In this document: positions 1-9,299 of the stretch, piece by piece | Layout: every line of letters begins with the position of its first letter | Position numbering within the stretch: position 1 is the first letter of the stretch | Assembly: GCA_034687125.1 (NCBI GenBank) | Contig: JAQGBZ010000112.1 | Coordinates: 1 to 64,000, forward strand | Direction of reading: 5' to 3' | Origin: Neelides folsomi | Lineage: Eukaryota; Arthropoda; Collembola; Neelipleona; Neelidae | DNA: 64,000 nt | Program-made: the position numbers and the translations under genes | Notes under the pieces: model-generated | Seen by the model: only the letters and a program-made list of their open reading frames with translations | What the model was told of the DNA's origin: nothing | Databases searched by the model: none

Positions 1-2399
1 TTTATAATTAAAATAGAATAGAAATATTACGAAACGTTCATGGGCCTATGAAAGCGTAACACTTGGGTCACATGGTACTACAGTGTGAAGAATAGCTCGA
101 TAATTTATATTTTGTTTTTATAAAAATGGGTTTTTTGTTTAAAAAGAAGTACTACAGTTATACATCAAGATATGGTATAATCTCCCTGTTTTTTAAAACA
201 AAGATTGGTTTGAGGTAGGGTGGGCTCGTAGCTCTAGTTCTATATTCAATCAACTCCTTATCTGAAATCAATGAGGGAGTTTCATCTCTAAATCATTTTT
301 TCCTTTATTAAAATTGAGGGGTTTCCGATAGGAATCTACAGATATTATATGAAGTAGGCATGGAGTCTGCAGCCGCCGTTACGCGTTCATTCTCCCAATC
401 CCGTTCTTCAACCTTCGAAATGAAATACAATGCGGAGGAGTCGGTCGGGTTTCAATTAGGAAATGGAGACGCAATGATTTGACACTCTTCTCTATTGTCC
501 AATTAAACAAAGGGAAGAACAATACTGGGCCAAAATGGTATTTCGGACGGACACTTGGGGATATTGTTTTCAAGGCCGGGTGGATGGATCATAATGAATT
601 TACACGCTTCCTCTCCGCACATTTAGTTATTAGCCTTAAAAAGTGTTGGACGTGTTGGAAGTGATGAAAGAAGTTAAAGAAGGGTGCTCGGCGGCGGAAG
701 AAGAGATAAAGAGAGAAGGACCAAGATGAGGTTGAGGTTTGTGATGAAGGGCGGCTGACAGGTTCGTAATGGAAACGGTTCCATGAGTCAATGTTCCAGT
801 CTGCAACAGGGAAGAGGATGAGGCAGGTAAAGGACTTTAACCTTAAGGAGTCAGATTGTTTATTAGTCCATACCAAGGTATTAAAAAAATTCCTATATAT
901 ACCCACTTTGTATGAGGCTTATATGAGGATAAATAGAAGTATAAGTTCAAGTACTGAGAAATGTGCTTTGTGGTCGTGATTGATGATGCGGCGGAATTAG
1001 CATGGATGGAAAAGAACCTTGACCGAGCCTACGAGATAATTGGAGGCAGAGGCAGACGCGTCATAATAATTATCTCCTCATCTTTTGTTTGTAATTTATT
1101 AGGCGGTGGTTAGCGGTGGTGGTGGTGATGGCGGTGGTGAGCGTGGTGTGGCTTCTTCTCCCCTGTCTGCCCCGATTAGAGATAAGACCACACATCTTTC
1201 CTCCATTACATCTCCCGCACCATTAATTACCTTTTTCAATTTCAGAGTGAAATTGAAGCCTTTGCGTGTTCCTTGTGGGTAAATGGGCCTCAAATTGTCA
1301 CTCCTTATCTCAAGGAGGTGAATGTTAACAAGCTTTCTTTACCACGACTCGTTAGCACGTACTTACCACTCTAATTGATTCAAATTACACCTACTTTACA
1401 CTTATTTCCTCGGGCTTGAACGCTTAGCATGTTCCAGGTGATTCACATAAGTTGATGCCCATTGTTCCACCGCTTTAATTCGTGTGATATTTATATGTGG
1501 TGATGGCTCACACTCGACACTGAAGTAATCACAGAGCTCCAGGCCGAGATAATTGTGAATAAAATTTTTGTTTTCTGAATGAATTTCTCTTTTTATAAAG
1601 AATTCTTTAAATGTTAATATTCCATGCTCAAGCGAACGTTTAAACTTTAAAATAGATTTATTGTATTTATCACACTTTAAACATAACACAGCATAATGCG
1701 ATATTATGAAAAATTTTATAGATTTTAAAATTACATAAATACTAATATTAGAATAAAAGTTAAAGTTTTTGTTTTAACATTATCAATTTGTAATAAGCAT
1801 CTTAAACCTTTTTACTAACTTTAATGAAATTGAAATATGAGAGTTTTTAATTTAACTAATGCTTGGACTTGCAGTTGAATGAATAAGAATCCATTAAATC
1901 ATTGAATATGATGACAACTTCATACACTTTTGTTATGTCTGAACTCTGAAAGCAATGACCAAATTTCTTATCATAATTTGATCAAAGTAAACCTCCATCA
2001 TAAAGAAATCCAAACGAAAGTGAACTATTGAATCCTTTGTCAAAACAATACTCATAAGAGGAAAGAATGAGCGAAAGGAGCCAGAAGAATTATGAGGACA
2101 ATTTGCCGAGTTGCAAAGAAATCCTCATCAAATTGAATTATTTCATATACCAACAAGGTCCAAGCCTGGGTTTCTCAAAAGTGAATCATGTTCACAAATA
2201 ATTTTTATTTGCTTCCCAAGTCGTATTTTAATATGAGAAATAATTTATATCGTCTCCGCTGTGTCATTATCCCAATTCTTTCCCAATGTTCACATGGATC
2301 TCATTGTGGAGCCCCAAAGTGGGTCAAGAATTGTTTATAGAGCTCATTGTGCTAGTCGATGTGGATTAAGAGAATGATGAGTTAACTCTCCCTCTCGCT
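1..2399. other. Non-coding stretch with a GGT/GGC simple repeat
   Basis: I see no supported gene here. Plus-strand reading frames are short and have no codon signature. Positions about 1102-1145 hold an imperfect (GGT/GGC)n triplet run, which makes a false proline-rich frame on the minus strand. A 95-codon minus-strand ORF at 1402-1689 is listed separately. The rest is AT-rich spacer. Confidence 0.5.
1402..1689 (-). CDS. Unrecognised 95-codon ORF, doubtful
   Basis: This is an open minus-strand frame with an ATG at 1689 and a stop at 1402. It is long for such AT-rich DNA. The first half is rich in Lys, Phe and Ile, as random AT-rich sequence would be. The second half is more balanced (a stretch reading ELCDYFSVECEPSPHINITR) and could be a fragment of an exon. 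I recognise no domain, signal peptide or membrane segment, and found no clear splice sites framing it. It may equally be chance. No neighbour suggests a role. Confidence 0.15.
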   Translation of the reverse strand: MLCLKCDKYNKSILKFKRSLEHGILTFKEFFIKREIHSENKNFIHNYLGLELCDYFSVECEPSPHINITRIKAVEQWASTYVNHLEHAKRSSPRK

Positions 2400-2439
2400 C
2401 ACTCACTCAGTGCAAAGTGAAGATGAAGCCGTCGCACAA

Positions 2440-2720
2440 GATGATGTGTGCATGACAGGTAAATTGCGGAGGAGGCCCCACATTTAACAACATCTAATAC
2501 AACAACTCCGGTCTGACTCCTCTCCACGTCGAGACCAATGACTTGCTATAAGGCAGTTGTAAAAGCACCGCTACCCGTGACCTCCTCGACCTCACCGGTT
2601 GTGATCGACTGGGCGTGGAGCACGACGAGGGTCACGGTGTCTCCAGGCCCTCCAGCTGAACTGTGTTGAACTCGAAACAACACCCTGATGCTCCCATTCC
2701 TCAATATTTATATTATTAAT
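2440..2720 (-). other. G+C-rich coding-like island (possible degenerate exon)
   Basis: This segment is clearly richer in G and C than the AT-rich DNA on both sides. On the minus strand one frame stays open over most of it, broken by a single TAG near 2553. It reads protein-like on both sides of the stop, for example GDTVTLVVLHAQSITTGEVE before it and VIGLDVERSQTGVVVLDVV after it. No ATG or convincing splice acceptor was found. On the plus strand, a small stretch at about 2411-2460 is framed by a possible acceptor (after CACTCAG) and a donor (CAG/GTAAAT). I cannot name a protein family. Options are an exon remnant, an exon of an unseen gene, or a local G+C-rich element. Confidence 0.25.
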
Positions 2721-3775
2721 GGGAGTGGGACGACAATGAAGACCTCACTGACAAATTGACACATTGTTGTAGATTCCGCCCTTTACGGATCTGCAATTTA
2801 AACTCGATCTCCCGATATCTAATCTTTTTTATTCCCATTCTCATCCCGCTCAATAAAGATGATTATTCATCTGACTCCACACAATGGAAGGCAAAGTCAT
2901 AAAGTCCCAATACCGTCGTCAATGCTCTTACAATGTCAATGACCAGGAGCTGGTTGAAAATGGATTGATGAGATTTGGATTAAGAGAGAGAGAGAGATTC
3001 CAAACATGTTTATAAACACCACAAGGTATCTTCTTACTAATGGACAATTCTTGTCTCTGATTTATATTATTTATTCTTTCTAATACAGCATGCAGTGCAG
3101 ATGCATGTTATTGCTGAACCCTCTGAGTTAATAAATTCTTCTGAAATTTAATTTCAACTTGCCATTCAAATTAAACGGTCCTTCTGTCTGCAAAATCTGA
3201 AAAGATTATTGGATTATTCCAAACAGTCCAAAGTTAATGATCACGATCACTCATATTAATGATCCAACAAAAAGATTAAATTAGCAAGAGTACAAGTGCA
3301 AAGATTTTGTATAAGCCTTAAATCTTAACTCTTGAACTTTTAATTATCTAGGATTGTTCAGATTTAGTTACATAAGGAAGGTTTATAAATATTACTTGAC
3401 GATTTAATAATCTAAAGATTAATGATGACAATAATGATAAAAAAATGTATAAGTTATTTAATTGTCCTTAAAAAGTTCCATAATAGTCTTTAGTCTTTAT
3501 GAATGAAATCGTAAGACACAAATTACAGATTGTAATTCTCTGAAGATTGAAATAATAAGAATATTATATGTAGCACATTTATGAAGGCATTTATTCAATA
3601 ACTCTCGATTAGATTCGTTCAAATTGCATACAGTCGAACAATTTTACATTACCCATAAGATCATTCATTCGGCTTCATATTATTTTAATGTTTTTGATCC
3701 TATTTTAAAATTTTTATCCTTTACTGACAGCATAAAGCTCATATAATCATACAAGACACATTGATGGCACGAATA
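2721..3775. other. AT-rich spacer
   Basis: I see no gene in this stretch. It contains a short (GA)n run at about 2983-2997. It ends in the presumed 3' region of the membrane-protein gene that follows on the minus strand. Confidence 0.5.
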
Positions 3776-3778
3776 TTT

Positions 3779-3784
3779 TTTATT
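3779..3784 (-). terminator. Poly(A) signal AATAAA of the membrane-protein gene
   Basis: The minus strand reads AATAAA here. That is about ten bases beyond the stop (3794) of the second tail frame and about 190 bases beyond the first tail stop at 3976. It is the first AATAAA downstream and fits as the cleavage signal of the gene at 3976-5123. Confidence 0.5.
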
Positions 3785-3793
3785 CCCGAGTTT

Positions 3794-3978
3794 TCACTTT
3801 TCCTCCTTCTTTTCCTCATCTTTCTTGTCCTTCTTTTTACTACCCTTTTTCCCACCGCTCTTTTTCCCTCGAACGCTTGTCTTTGAGAATTCCCTATTGA
3901 GAAAAGAATCCTCATCTTGAAGTGCTTTGGGAGTCTTTGGGCTGCTTGTTCCTCCAGTTGTAGCTGCCGTTGTGTTCA
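3794..3978 (-). pseudogene. Out-of-frame continuation of the membrane-protein tail
   Basis: Just past the stop at 3976, another minus-strand frame is open for about 61 codons. It reads NTTAATTGGTSSPKTPKALQ, then a very basic and acidic end (KKGSKKKDKKDEEKKEEK). It looks like a natural cytoplasmic tail and ends only ten bases before the AATAAA at 3784-3779. A single-base indel between the TEQ codons and the TPTVNTT codons (about 3980-3990) would join the two frames. Alternatively the stop at 3976 is real and this is 3' UTR. No GT donor is available to explain it by splicing. Confidence 0.35.
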
Positions 3979-5123
3979 CTGTCGGAGTCGCTGTTCAGTT
4001 GCTTTCGGTGTTGGAGTTGGGATCGGAGTTGGAGTTGCCGGTTCAGGAGTAGTTGGAGTTTCTGGTGTTGGTGAAATCTCTCCGGGAGTTACAGGCTCTT
4101 TGGTGTCTCCAGCTTCATCGGTGGGTTTCTCATCATCAAATTGGTCAGTCCGCTCGAGGAAGGGATCTTCCTCGCTGAATTTCCTTTCTTCTTCATCCTT
4201 GTGGAGGAAGAAAATGATGGCAAAGAAGAGGCCGAGGGCATTGAGAATGAGAACAGGAGCGTAAAAGTAGAAGAGTTCTTTTTCGGCCTGATCCAGAGCG
4301 TTGCTAACGTGTTTATCTTTGTCTGAAGATCCACTATGAATTTTTGCAACAACTTGGCTATTTCTTTCGCGGTAGTTGTGTTCCGCATAGAGAACCGCAC
4401 CTGCACCACCAAGATTCATAATTCCAACGAAGGCGCTCACAACTGCCCAAACCTTTTTTTGACGTATTTGCCATTTAAAAATGCTTCGACAAGCTGGAAT
4501 AACGCAGGTTTTATACTAAAAATTACACAAACATCATAAATTTCATAAATTAATAAATTATATATTATTTAATGACATTAATAATAAATGGCTTCAATAA
4601 TGATTAAATAATAAAACTTCATAACTCTATAATCTATTGGAAAATGAGTAAATATTGGAATAAAGTTTTAACTTTTAACTTATGAAAATTTCTTTATAAA
4701 TTACCTCAAAAACAAATAGCAAAGACCAGATGATTATCAATGCTTCAATAAAAACCATACCGCATGTGACAATGAAGATAATTAGATCCGATGTGTAAAT
4801 CTGTTTGTTCGGTTTAAGGGTTCCCCTTTTGTCCATATCGAGCATTTGGTTTCCTTGAACGGTTCTTTTCGCAGTTTGTGAAAGGACACAAAGTGACACG
4901 ATGATAACGCAAGCACCCATCGCCTGTATAAATAATTTTCGTCATATAAGAATAAACAATATTACAAATATATGTAAGATATAATTATGAATAAAATGTT
5001 ATAGACTATAATAAAAAATTATGAAAGTCTTAAAGTAATATAAGATATTAACATTACGATTGCAACAAAAGGAATTGATCCTTGTCCATTGAAATCAATT
5101 TTACGACCACAAATTTTGATCAT
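3976..5123 (-). CDS. Multi-pass (four-TM) membrane protein with acidic Pro/Thr-rich C-tail
   Basis: There are three well-bounded exons on the minus strand: 5123-5058 (ATG at 5123), 4923-4705 and 4515-3976. All introns are GT-AG and in phase 0. The spliced protein is 274 residues. It has four hydrophobic helices: IPFVAIAMGACVIIVSLCVL in exons 1-2, DLIIFIVTCGMVFIEALIII in exon 2, an AVVSAFVGIMNLGGAGAVLY helix in exon 3 and APVLILNALGLFFAIIFFL. A charged EEER/EED segment follows, and then a (T/P)-rich repeat tail. The topology resembles MARVEL-like tetraspan proteins, but I recognise no family signature. The last exon starts at 4515, after a TTTTTAG acceptor, which gives YKTCVIPACR in frame; a later AG at 4500 would hit a stop. 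The start could lie further upstream (see 6063-6185). The tail shows a possible frameshift (see 3794-3978). The gene is divergent from DAD1. Confidence 0.72.
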
Positions 5124-5146
5124 TCTGCTCTTTTGAACTTTATTTT

Positions 5147-6062
5147 CTCAACGGTTTTCACATTCAATTCACTGTTGACAAATTGAGTTGAATCGCATTT
5201 TACATTCGATTTTCATTTTTAGTCTAGTCGATATACTTATATTAAAATTACTATAAATTTCCCTAGGTAATCAAAACTTACTAAATTCATGATTGTATTG
5301 ACTGACAATGATTCGATCTCAATGTTATCCTCATGAAGCCCGCAATGAATCATTATTAATATAATATTAATCAGAGATTTATAAATAGAAAATTGTAATA
5401 AACAAGAAATAAAGTTTAGTTAAATCATTGTACAAGCAATTAATTGACGGTACTATTTATTCAAATTAAAATAATTATGAATAATGAATATGATCAAGAT
5501 ATAGGTAATCATAATTTAATCATATTATGTATTTTGATCTCCATTTATACACATATATAAACTTTACACATTTCCTATTATGGAGATTCTGGCGTTGAAG
5601 GGTTTTCTGTAGGGATGCTACGAGTAGTGAATTTCAAATTCGAGTCGAGTTCGAGTAACTCGTCGAGTACTCTACTACTCGACAAATACTCGTTCGAGTA
5701 TAACATATTTTAATTTAATTTATATCATTTTATCACACACTATTCTCGAATATTGCTCAGTTTCGTAATTTTAATTTTAAAATTAACAGTAAAGCTCATT
5801 TTAATTATAAAATTGTTTGATTAAGGTTCAGATATTGTGACAAAAATTAGCAAACATTTCCCGAAAACGTGCAGTTATTACAACAAAATGAGCAATGGTT
5901 GCCCGAAAATGGGGAGGAAATAGAATAAAGTGACCATTTTCGAGTACTCTGGGCCAAGTCCTGACCTCCCAAGCTTGGATCGTCCTTTCCCCTTTTATAA
6001 AAATATTTTTATAATATTATATCGGATATTTAATAAGCATTAATTAAATTCTAAACACTTAC
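5147..6062. other. Spacer or intron with a CGAGT-rich palindromic cluster
   Basis: This is AT-rich DNA between the three-exon membrane gene and a possible upstream exon. Positions about 5611-5700 contain a dense cluster of CGAGT/ACTCG words in both orientations, so the stretch can fold on itself. A further CGAGTACTC lies at 5941-5949. Such clusters are seen at the ends of some degenerate hAT-type elements. I found no matching terminal repeats, so I leave the origin open. Confidence 0.4.
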
Positions 6063-6185
6063 CTAATAAACATCCAAGATTATAATGGAGCGCAATAAAA
6101 TCAAACAGGTCATGGAGGGGAGGATAAAATTCCACGATTAAGCTCTGAACAAAGCCAATGGCAATAAACACCAAACTCATAATCC
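6063..6185 (-). CDS. Possible upstream coding exon (TM helix) of the membrane-protein gene
   Basis: The exon is framed by an acceptor (TTTTTAAATAG before 6185) and a strong donor (TTAG/GTAAGTG, donor at 6062-6061). It encodes a hydrophobic helix, SLVFIAIGFVQSLIV, followed by EFYPPLHDLF. An upstream exon ending at 6283 (FIFG/GTAAAT donor, phase 1) joins in frame. It has an in-frame TGA and no ATG, so translation would start at the ATG at 6180. Its phase-1 end can join the exon at 5123 in frame only through weak acceptors near 5147 or 5138. It may therefore be an alternative 5' end adding a fifth helix, or part of another transcript. Confidence 0.35.
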
Positions 6186-6282
6186 CTATTTAAAAACAAG
6201 TTTCAATACTTTAACACTTCAATAGCTTTAATATTTGATCAGGGTTTAATGGTTAAATCAACGATAATTGTTAATTATTTAC

Positions 6283-6338
6283 CAAAAATAAAGAATTTCA
6301 AGCTTTTCAGTTTTTCGGTGTCGTCACAAAACAGTTTC
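6283..6338 (-). other. Possible 5' (untranslated) exon upstream of the membrane-protein gene
   Basis: Sequence ending in a GTAAAT donor at 6282-6281 reads CDDTEKLKSLKFFIFG in the frame that continues into 6185-6063. The frame is closed upstream by TGA near 6360, with no ATG and no AG acceptor in between, so it is most likely 5' UTR. The exact 5' end is unknown. A short CA repeat lies at about 6344-6353. Confidence 0.3.
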
Positions 6339-6664
6339 GTTATGCACACACACAAACACAGTCAAACGTTCAAAGTTTTGAACCCTAAAGTGTTGTGCGC
6401 GTCATCTTGCGAATGAAAAAGACAAGTTTTTCTCCCGGCCACGTAGCCAACATTTGTATTCACAATCACTTGTCACTTTACTCCGGCTCTTTTGCTGCTT
6501 TTGGTCGTTCTCGTTGTCCATCTGATCTGAAGAAAATTGACATTAGGTAATTTTATTAATTGTGAAATTATTGAATAATTGATACTCCTTACATCCAACT
6601 TATTTTAAATTGAGTATTTGGTGTGTATTTAACGTAAACTTTTAATTTTTCCAAAGGATTCAGA
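6286..6664. promoter_or_regulatory. Divergent promoter region between DAD1 and the membrane-protein gene
   Basis: The two transcription units point away from each other across this short gap. On the plus side, a GTAATT donor at 6547 and the GATTCAG acceptor directly before the DAD1 ATG suggest a small 5' UTR intron (about 6547-6663). I saw no clear TATA box. Confidence 0.35.
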
Positions 6665-7151
6665 ATGGCATCCGTCACGGGAGTTGTCCAGAAGTTTATG
6701 AAGGAGTATCATAATCAGACGTCCAAGAAATTAAAAATCGTCGACTCCTACTTGGTCTACATCCTTCTCACCGGGATTGTCCAATTCGTGTACTGCTGTC
6801 TTGTTGGGACATTTCCATTCAATTCATTTTTATCTGGATTCATCTCGTCAGTTGCTTCATTCATCTTAGCTGGTAAAGCAAGTTAAAATGTCATAATATT
6901 TTACTGAATTTTACCCAATTCTTAATGAGTGTTTATTTTCATGCATATTAATTAATTAATTGGATAATTTACGACCGTAAAAGTATAAATTATCGACTAT
7001 TTAATTTTTTATTGTTTTAGTGTGCTTAAGAATTCAAGTAAATCCAGAAAATAAGGGTCTCTTCAGTGGAATTAGTCAAGAAAGGGCTTTTGCTGACTTC
7101 ATCTTTGCTCACCTACTGCTTCATTTAGTCGTAATGAATTTCATTGGTTGA
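6665..7151 (+). CDS. DAD1: DAD1, oligosaccharyltransferase subunit (defender against cell death 1 / OST2)
   Basis: There are two exons, 6665-6872 and 7021-7151, with a GTAAAG donor and a TTGTTTTAG acceptor. The intron splits the codon for the valine after FILA. The product is 112 residues, the usual length of DAD1 in animals. It begins [20 protein letters not shown] and continues with the family pattern [20 protein letters not shown], then [20 protein letters not shown], and ends with [13 protein letters not shown] and [14 protein letters not shown]. It has three hydrophobic helices. DAD1 is an ER-membrane subunit of the N-linked oligosaccharyltransferase, which transfers the lipid-linked glycan to Asn residues of nascent chains. 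Its loss triggers apoptosis in animal cells. The reading frame is intact and the C-terminal NFIG motif is present. The expected product is an ordinary housekeeping protein. Confidence 0.97.
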
Positions 7152-7160
7152 TTTTCAACA

Positions 7161-7166
7161 ATTAAA
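7161..7166 (+). terminator. Candidate poly(A) signal ATTAAA of DAD1
   Basis: ATTAAA, a common variant signal, lies ten bases after the DAD1 stop. No AATAAA lies closer. Confidence 0.3.
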
Positions 7167-9064
7167 TCATAATGTTTAAACCAATTTGTGTATATCAATT
7201 CAAGTTACTTACCTTGTTAAAATTTTCATCTATTGATTAATTTTTCACAATGCTGAAATAAGATAATATAATAATCTCTTTAAGGATATTGGTTCCGTTT
7301 TATTATTCATATTATCATATGAAGATCAAAGATTTTTCAAACAATTTTCAAATAGTTGATTGGGAAGGTACATATTGGTTTTTTATTTCTAATTAGACCA
7401 GAATTGGTTATCACTTATCACAAATGATTAAAATCTTTTATTTAATTGGTATGAAGTTTTTATTAATATTATGAATCTGACTTTTTATGGAAGTCAGAAC
7501 TTTCAAATTTATTTAGGAAACTTTTATTGCCACTGGCCATTTCCTTTTCAATTTTATTAGGTAATTACGGAATATGTTAACTTCAATAAAGAGAATTTAT
7601 ATGAAAAGACTGTACACAAAGATTATATAGGTAAATATAAATACAGAAAATGACTTATTACAATATAAGTATACATATATTTACAACTACATTCTACTCT
7701 AGATTAACATTCATTATATTTATGAACAATTTGAATATTTTACACACACAAGATAATCAAAGTTGATATAATATTTAAATATCCAAACTTATTTAAATTG
7801 CGTCAAACGTACAAATTGGATGACCTTAAATTGGAAAGGCTTTTGAGATTTTTGTAAAAATTAATTTCGTATAATTTTAGTATTGAATCAAGTATTGAAT
7901 TATAACAAAGTTGAAAATAGATGAAATATTTACAGTATAGCATTATTTTACAAATTATTGTGCCACTATCCCATAAACTTCAATGACAGTAGAAAAATAA
8001 GGTCAAGGAAGTTATGGCTTGTATCTTTAAGGCTTCAACGCAATGACTACAAAATTTTTGCGACTTTCTGAATATTGATATTGGTAATATGTACAAACTT
8101 TTCTTTTCATATTTTGTTCTTTTTTGAAGTTATAATCAAGAAGTTTAAAGGGGCTTTTTAGTAAGAGATAATCTTATACGATTATAGTGTAGGTATATAG
8201 TCTTCATAGGTTCTGTTTCCCGTAACATAAACATACACAAGAAAAAATGCATTTTAACAAAAATCTTAAAACCGATCTAATCCAATTGATGAACAAAGAG
8301 AACATTTTAATATTTACTCTAATTATTGATAAAAATTTCATCAGTGTTATGTTAATGTTCAAACAAGAGACTTTTGTCTTTTATTTTAATTTGTATAAGA
8401 TATGTAGTATCACTCGTATTCGACTTATGTATTTTCAAACTTATGAATTAACTATTTATTGAAAATATTAAGGTTTGTTCATTAATGTTGCCAGTTATTT
8501 TAGGTATTATTTTTACTTTATTCGTAGTATGCTTAAGTACACATTCAATTGAAAATTGGATTGTTTATCAGTCAAAATGAGGTAAGAAAGTAATATTATG
8601 TTATAAATTCCCCAAATTATTAATATAGTCAGTAGATTTAAATTCACAGTATTATGTCAGATTTAAGAAACTTTCAAATAATAATTTACAAATTCTGAAT
8701 TCATCATTTAATTATTATACCTACCTTATACTTATTAGATATAAGAAAAAGACAAACTTAAAAAGTTACTGACGTTAAACTATTAATTTCATATTTCTAA
8801 ATAAAACTATTTTTATTTTATTTGTAACTAACATTTTAAACAGACTCAAACTCAAATGATAAAATTTTTTCGAAACATTAAAACAAACAAACATTATTGA
8901 ACAAAAATATTTTATGTAGACTTTGAGTGAGAAGCATTATAGTAGATAGGCTTTTCATTTAACTTCCCGAGTATTCTCATCTTCCGTTAATTCAATGCAA
9001 GGGTTCTAAAAAAGTATCATCATCATAAAAATAATTAATCATACTAAAATTTTAAAATGCAAGC
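7167..9064. other. AT-rich spacer holding the 3' ends of DAD1 and KCNQ
   Basis: The two genes converge here. The stretch is very AT-rich, with no credible coding frame. A 71-codon frame at 8247-8462 has the Phe/Ile/Lys bias of random AT-rich DNA. The KCNQ 3' UTR must occupy part of the right side, but I could not choose among several possible poly(A) signals. Confidence 0.5.
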
Positions 9065-9299
9065 TTAATTTTTGAGATTTACTTCGTAAATTCCATTTCG
9101 GGCTGTGGGCACAATTTCTTTATCAGGGTCCATGCTATAATAATCCTCATTTTCGTACAATGGGACGCCAAGGGTCGCTTGGGCGTTGTTGGGGTAAACT
9201 GTGAGTGTCGTCGCGTCGGCTGAGGATCGAAGAACGACCATCTCATAACCTCCAGGTACATCTTCTCTATTCGGAGTAGTTTCTCGTGAAGGGATGGAA
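9065..9299 (-). CDS. KCNQ: KCNQ terminal coding exon (C-terminal tail)
   Basis: The acceptor TGTCTGTAAAG precedes 9299, and the exon ends at TAA (9067-9065). The correct frame reads [20 protein letters not shown], later [11 protein letters not shown], and ends IYEVNLKN. A different minus frame here (starting MYLEVM) is a shadow. The tail is acidic and probably disordered. I recognise no PDZ or other motif. Confidence 0.85.

Noticed and set aside
1099-1293. Minus-strand frame ending in a proline-rich run
   Set aside because: The proline run is the translation of a GGT/GGC simple repeat. No other coding sign is present.
3976-4440. Start of the membrane-protein last segment at a GTG (reading SAFVGIMN)
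   Set aside because: The frame continues upstream to an acceptor at 4517-4516 and joins the previous exon in phase 0, so this is internal sequence and not a start.
8247-8462. 71-codon plus-strand frame after DAD1
   Set aside because: Ile/Phe/Lys/Asn-rich composition typical of random AT-rich DNA, with no motif or context.
9079-9261. Minus-strand frame starting MYLEVM
   Set aside because: It overlaps the KCNQ terminal exon in the wrong frame. The phase from the upstream exon selects the frame ending IYEVNLKN.
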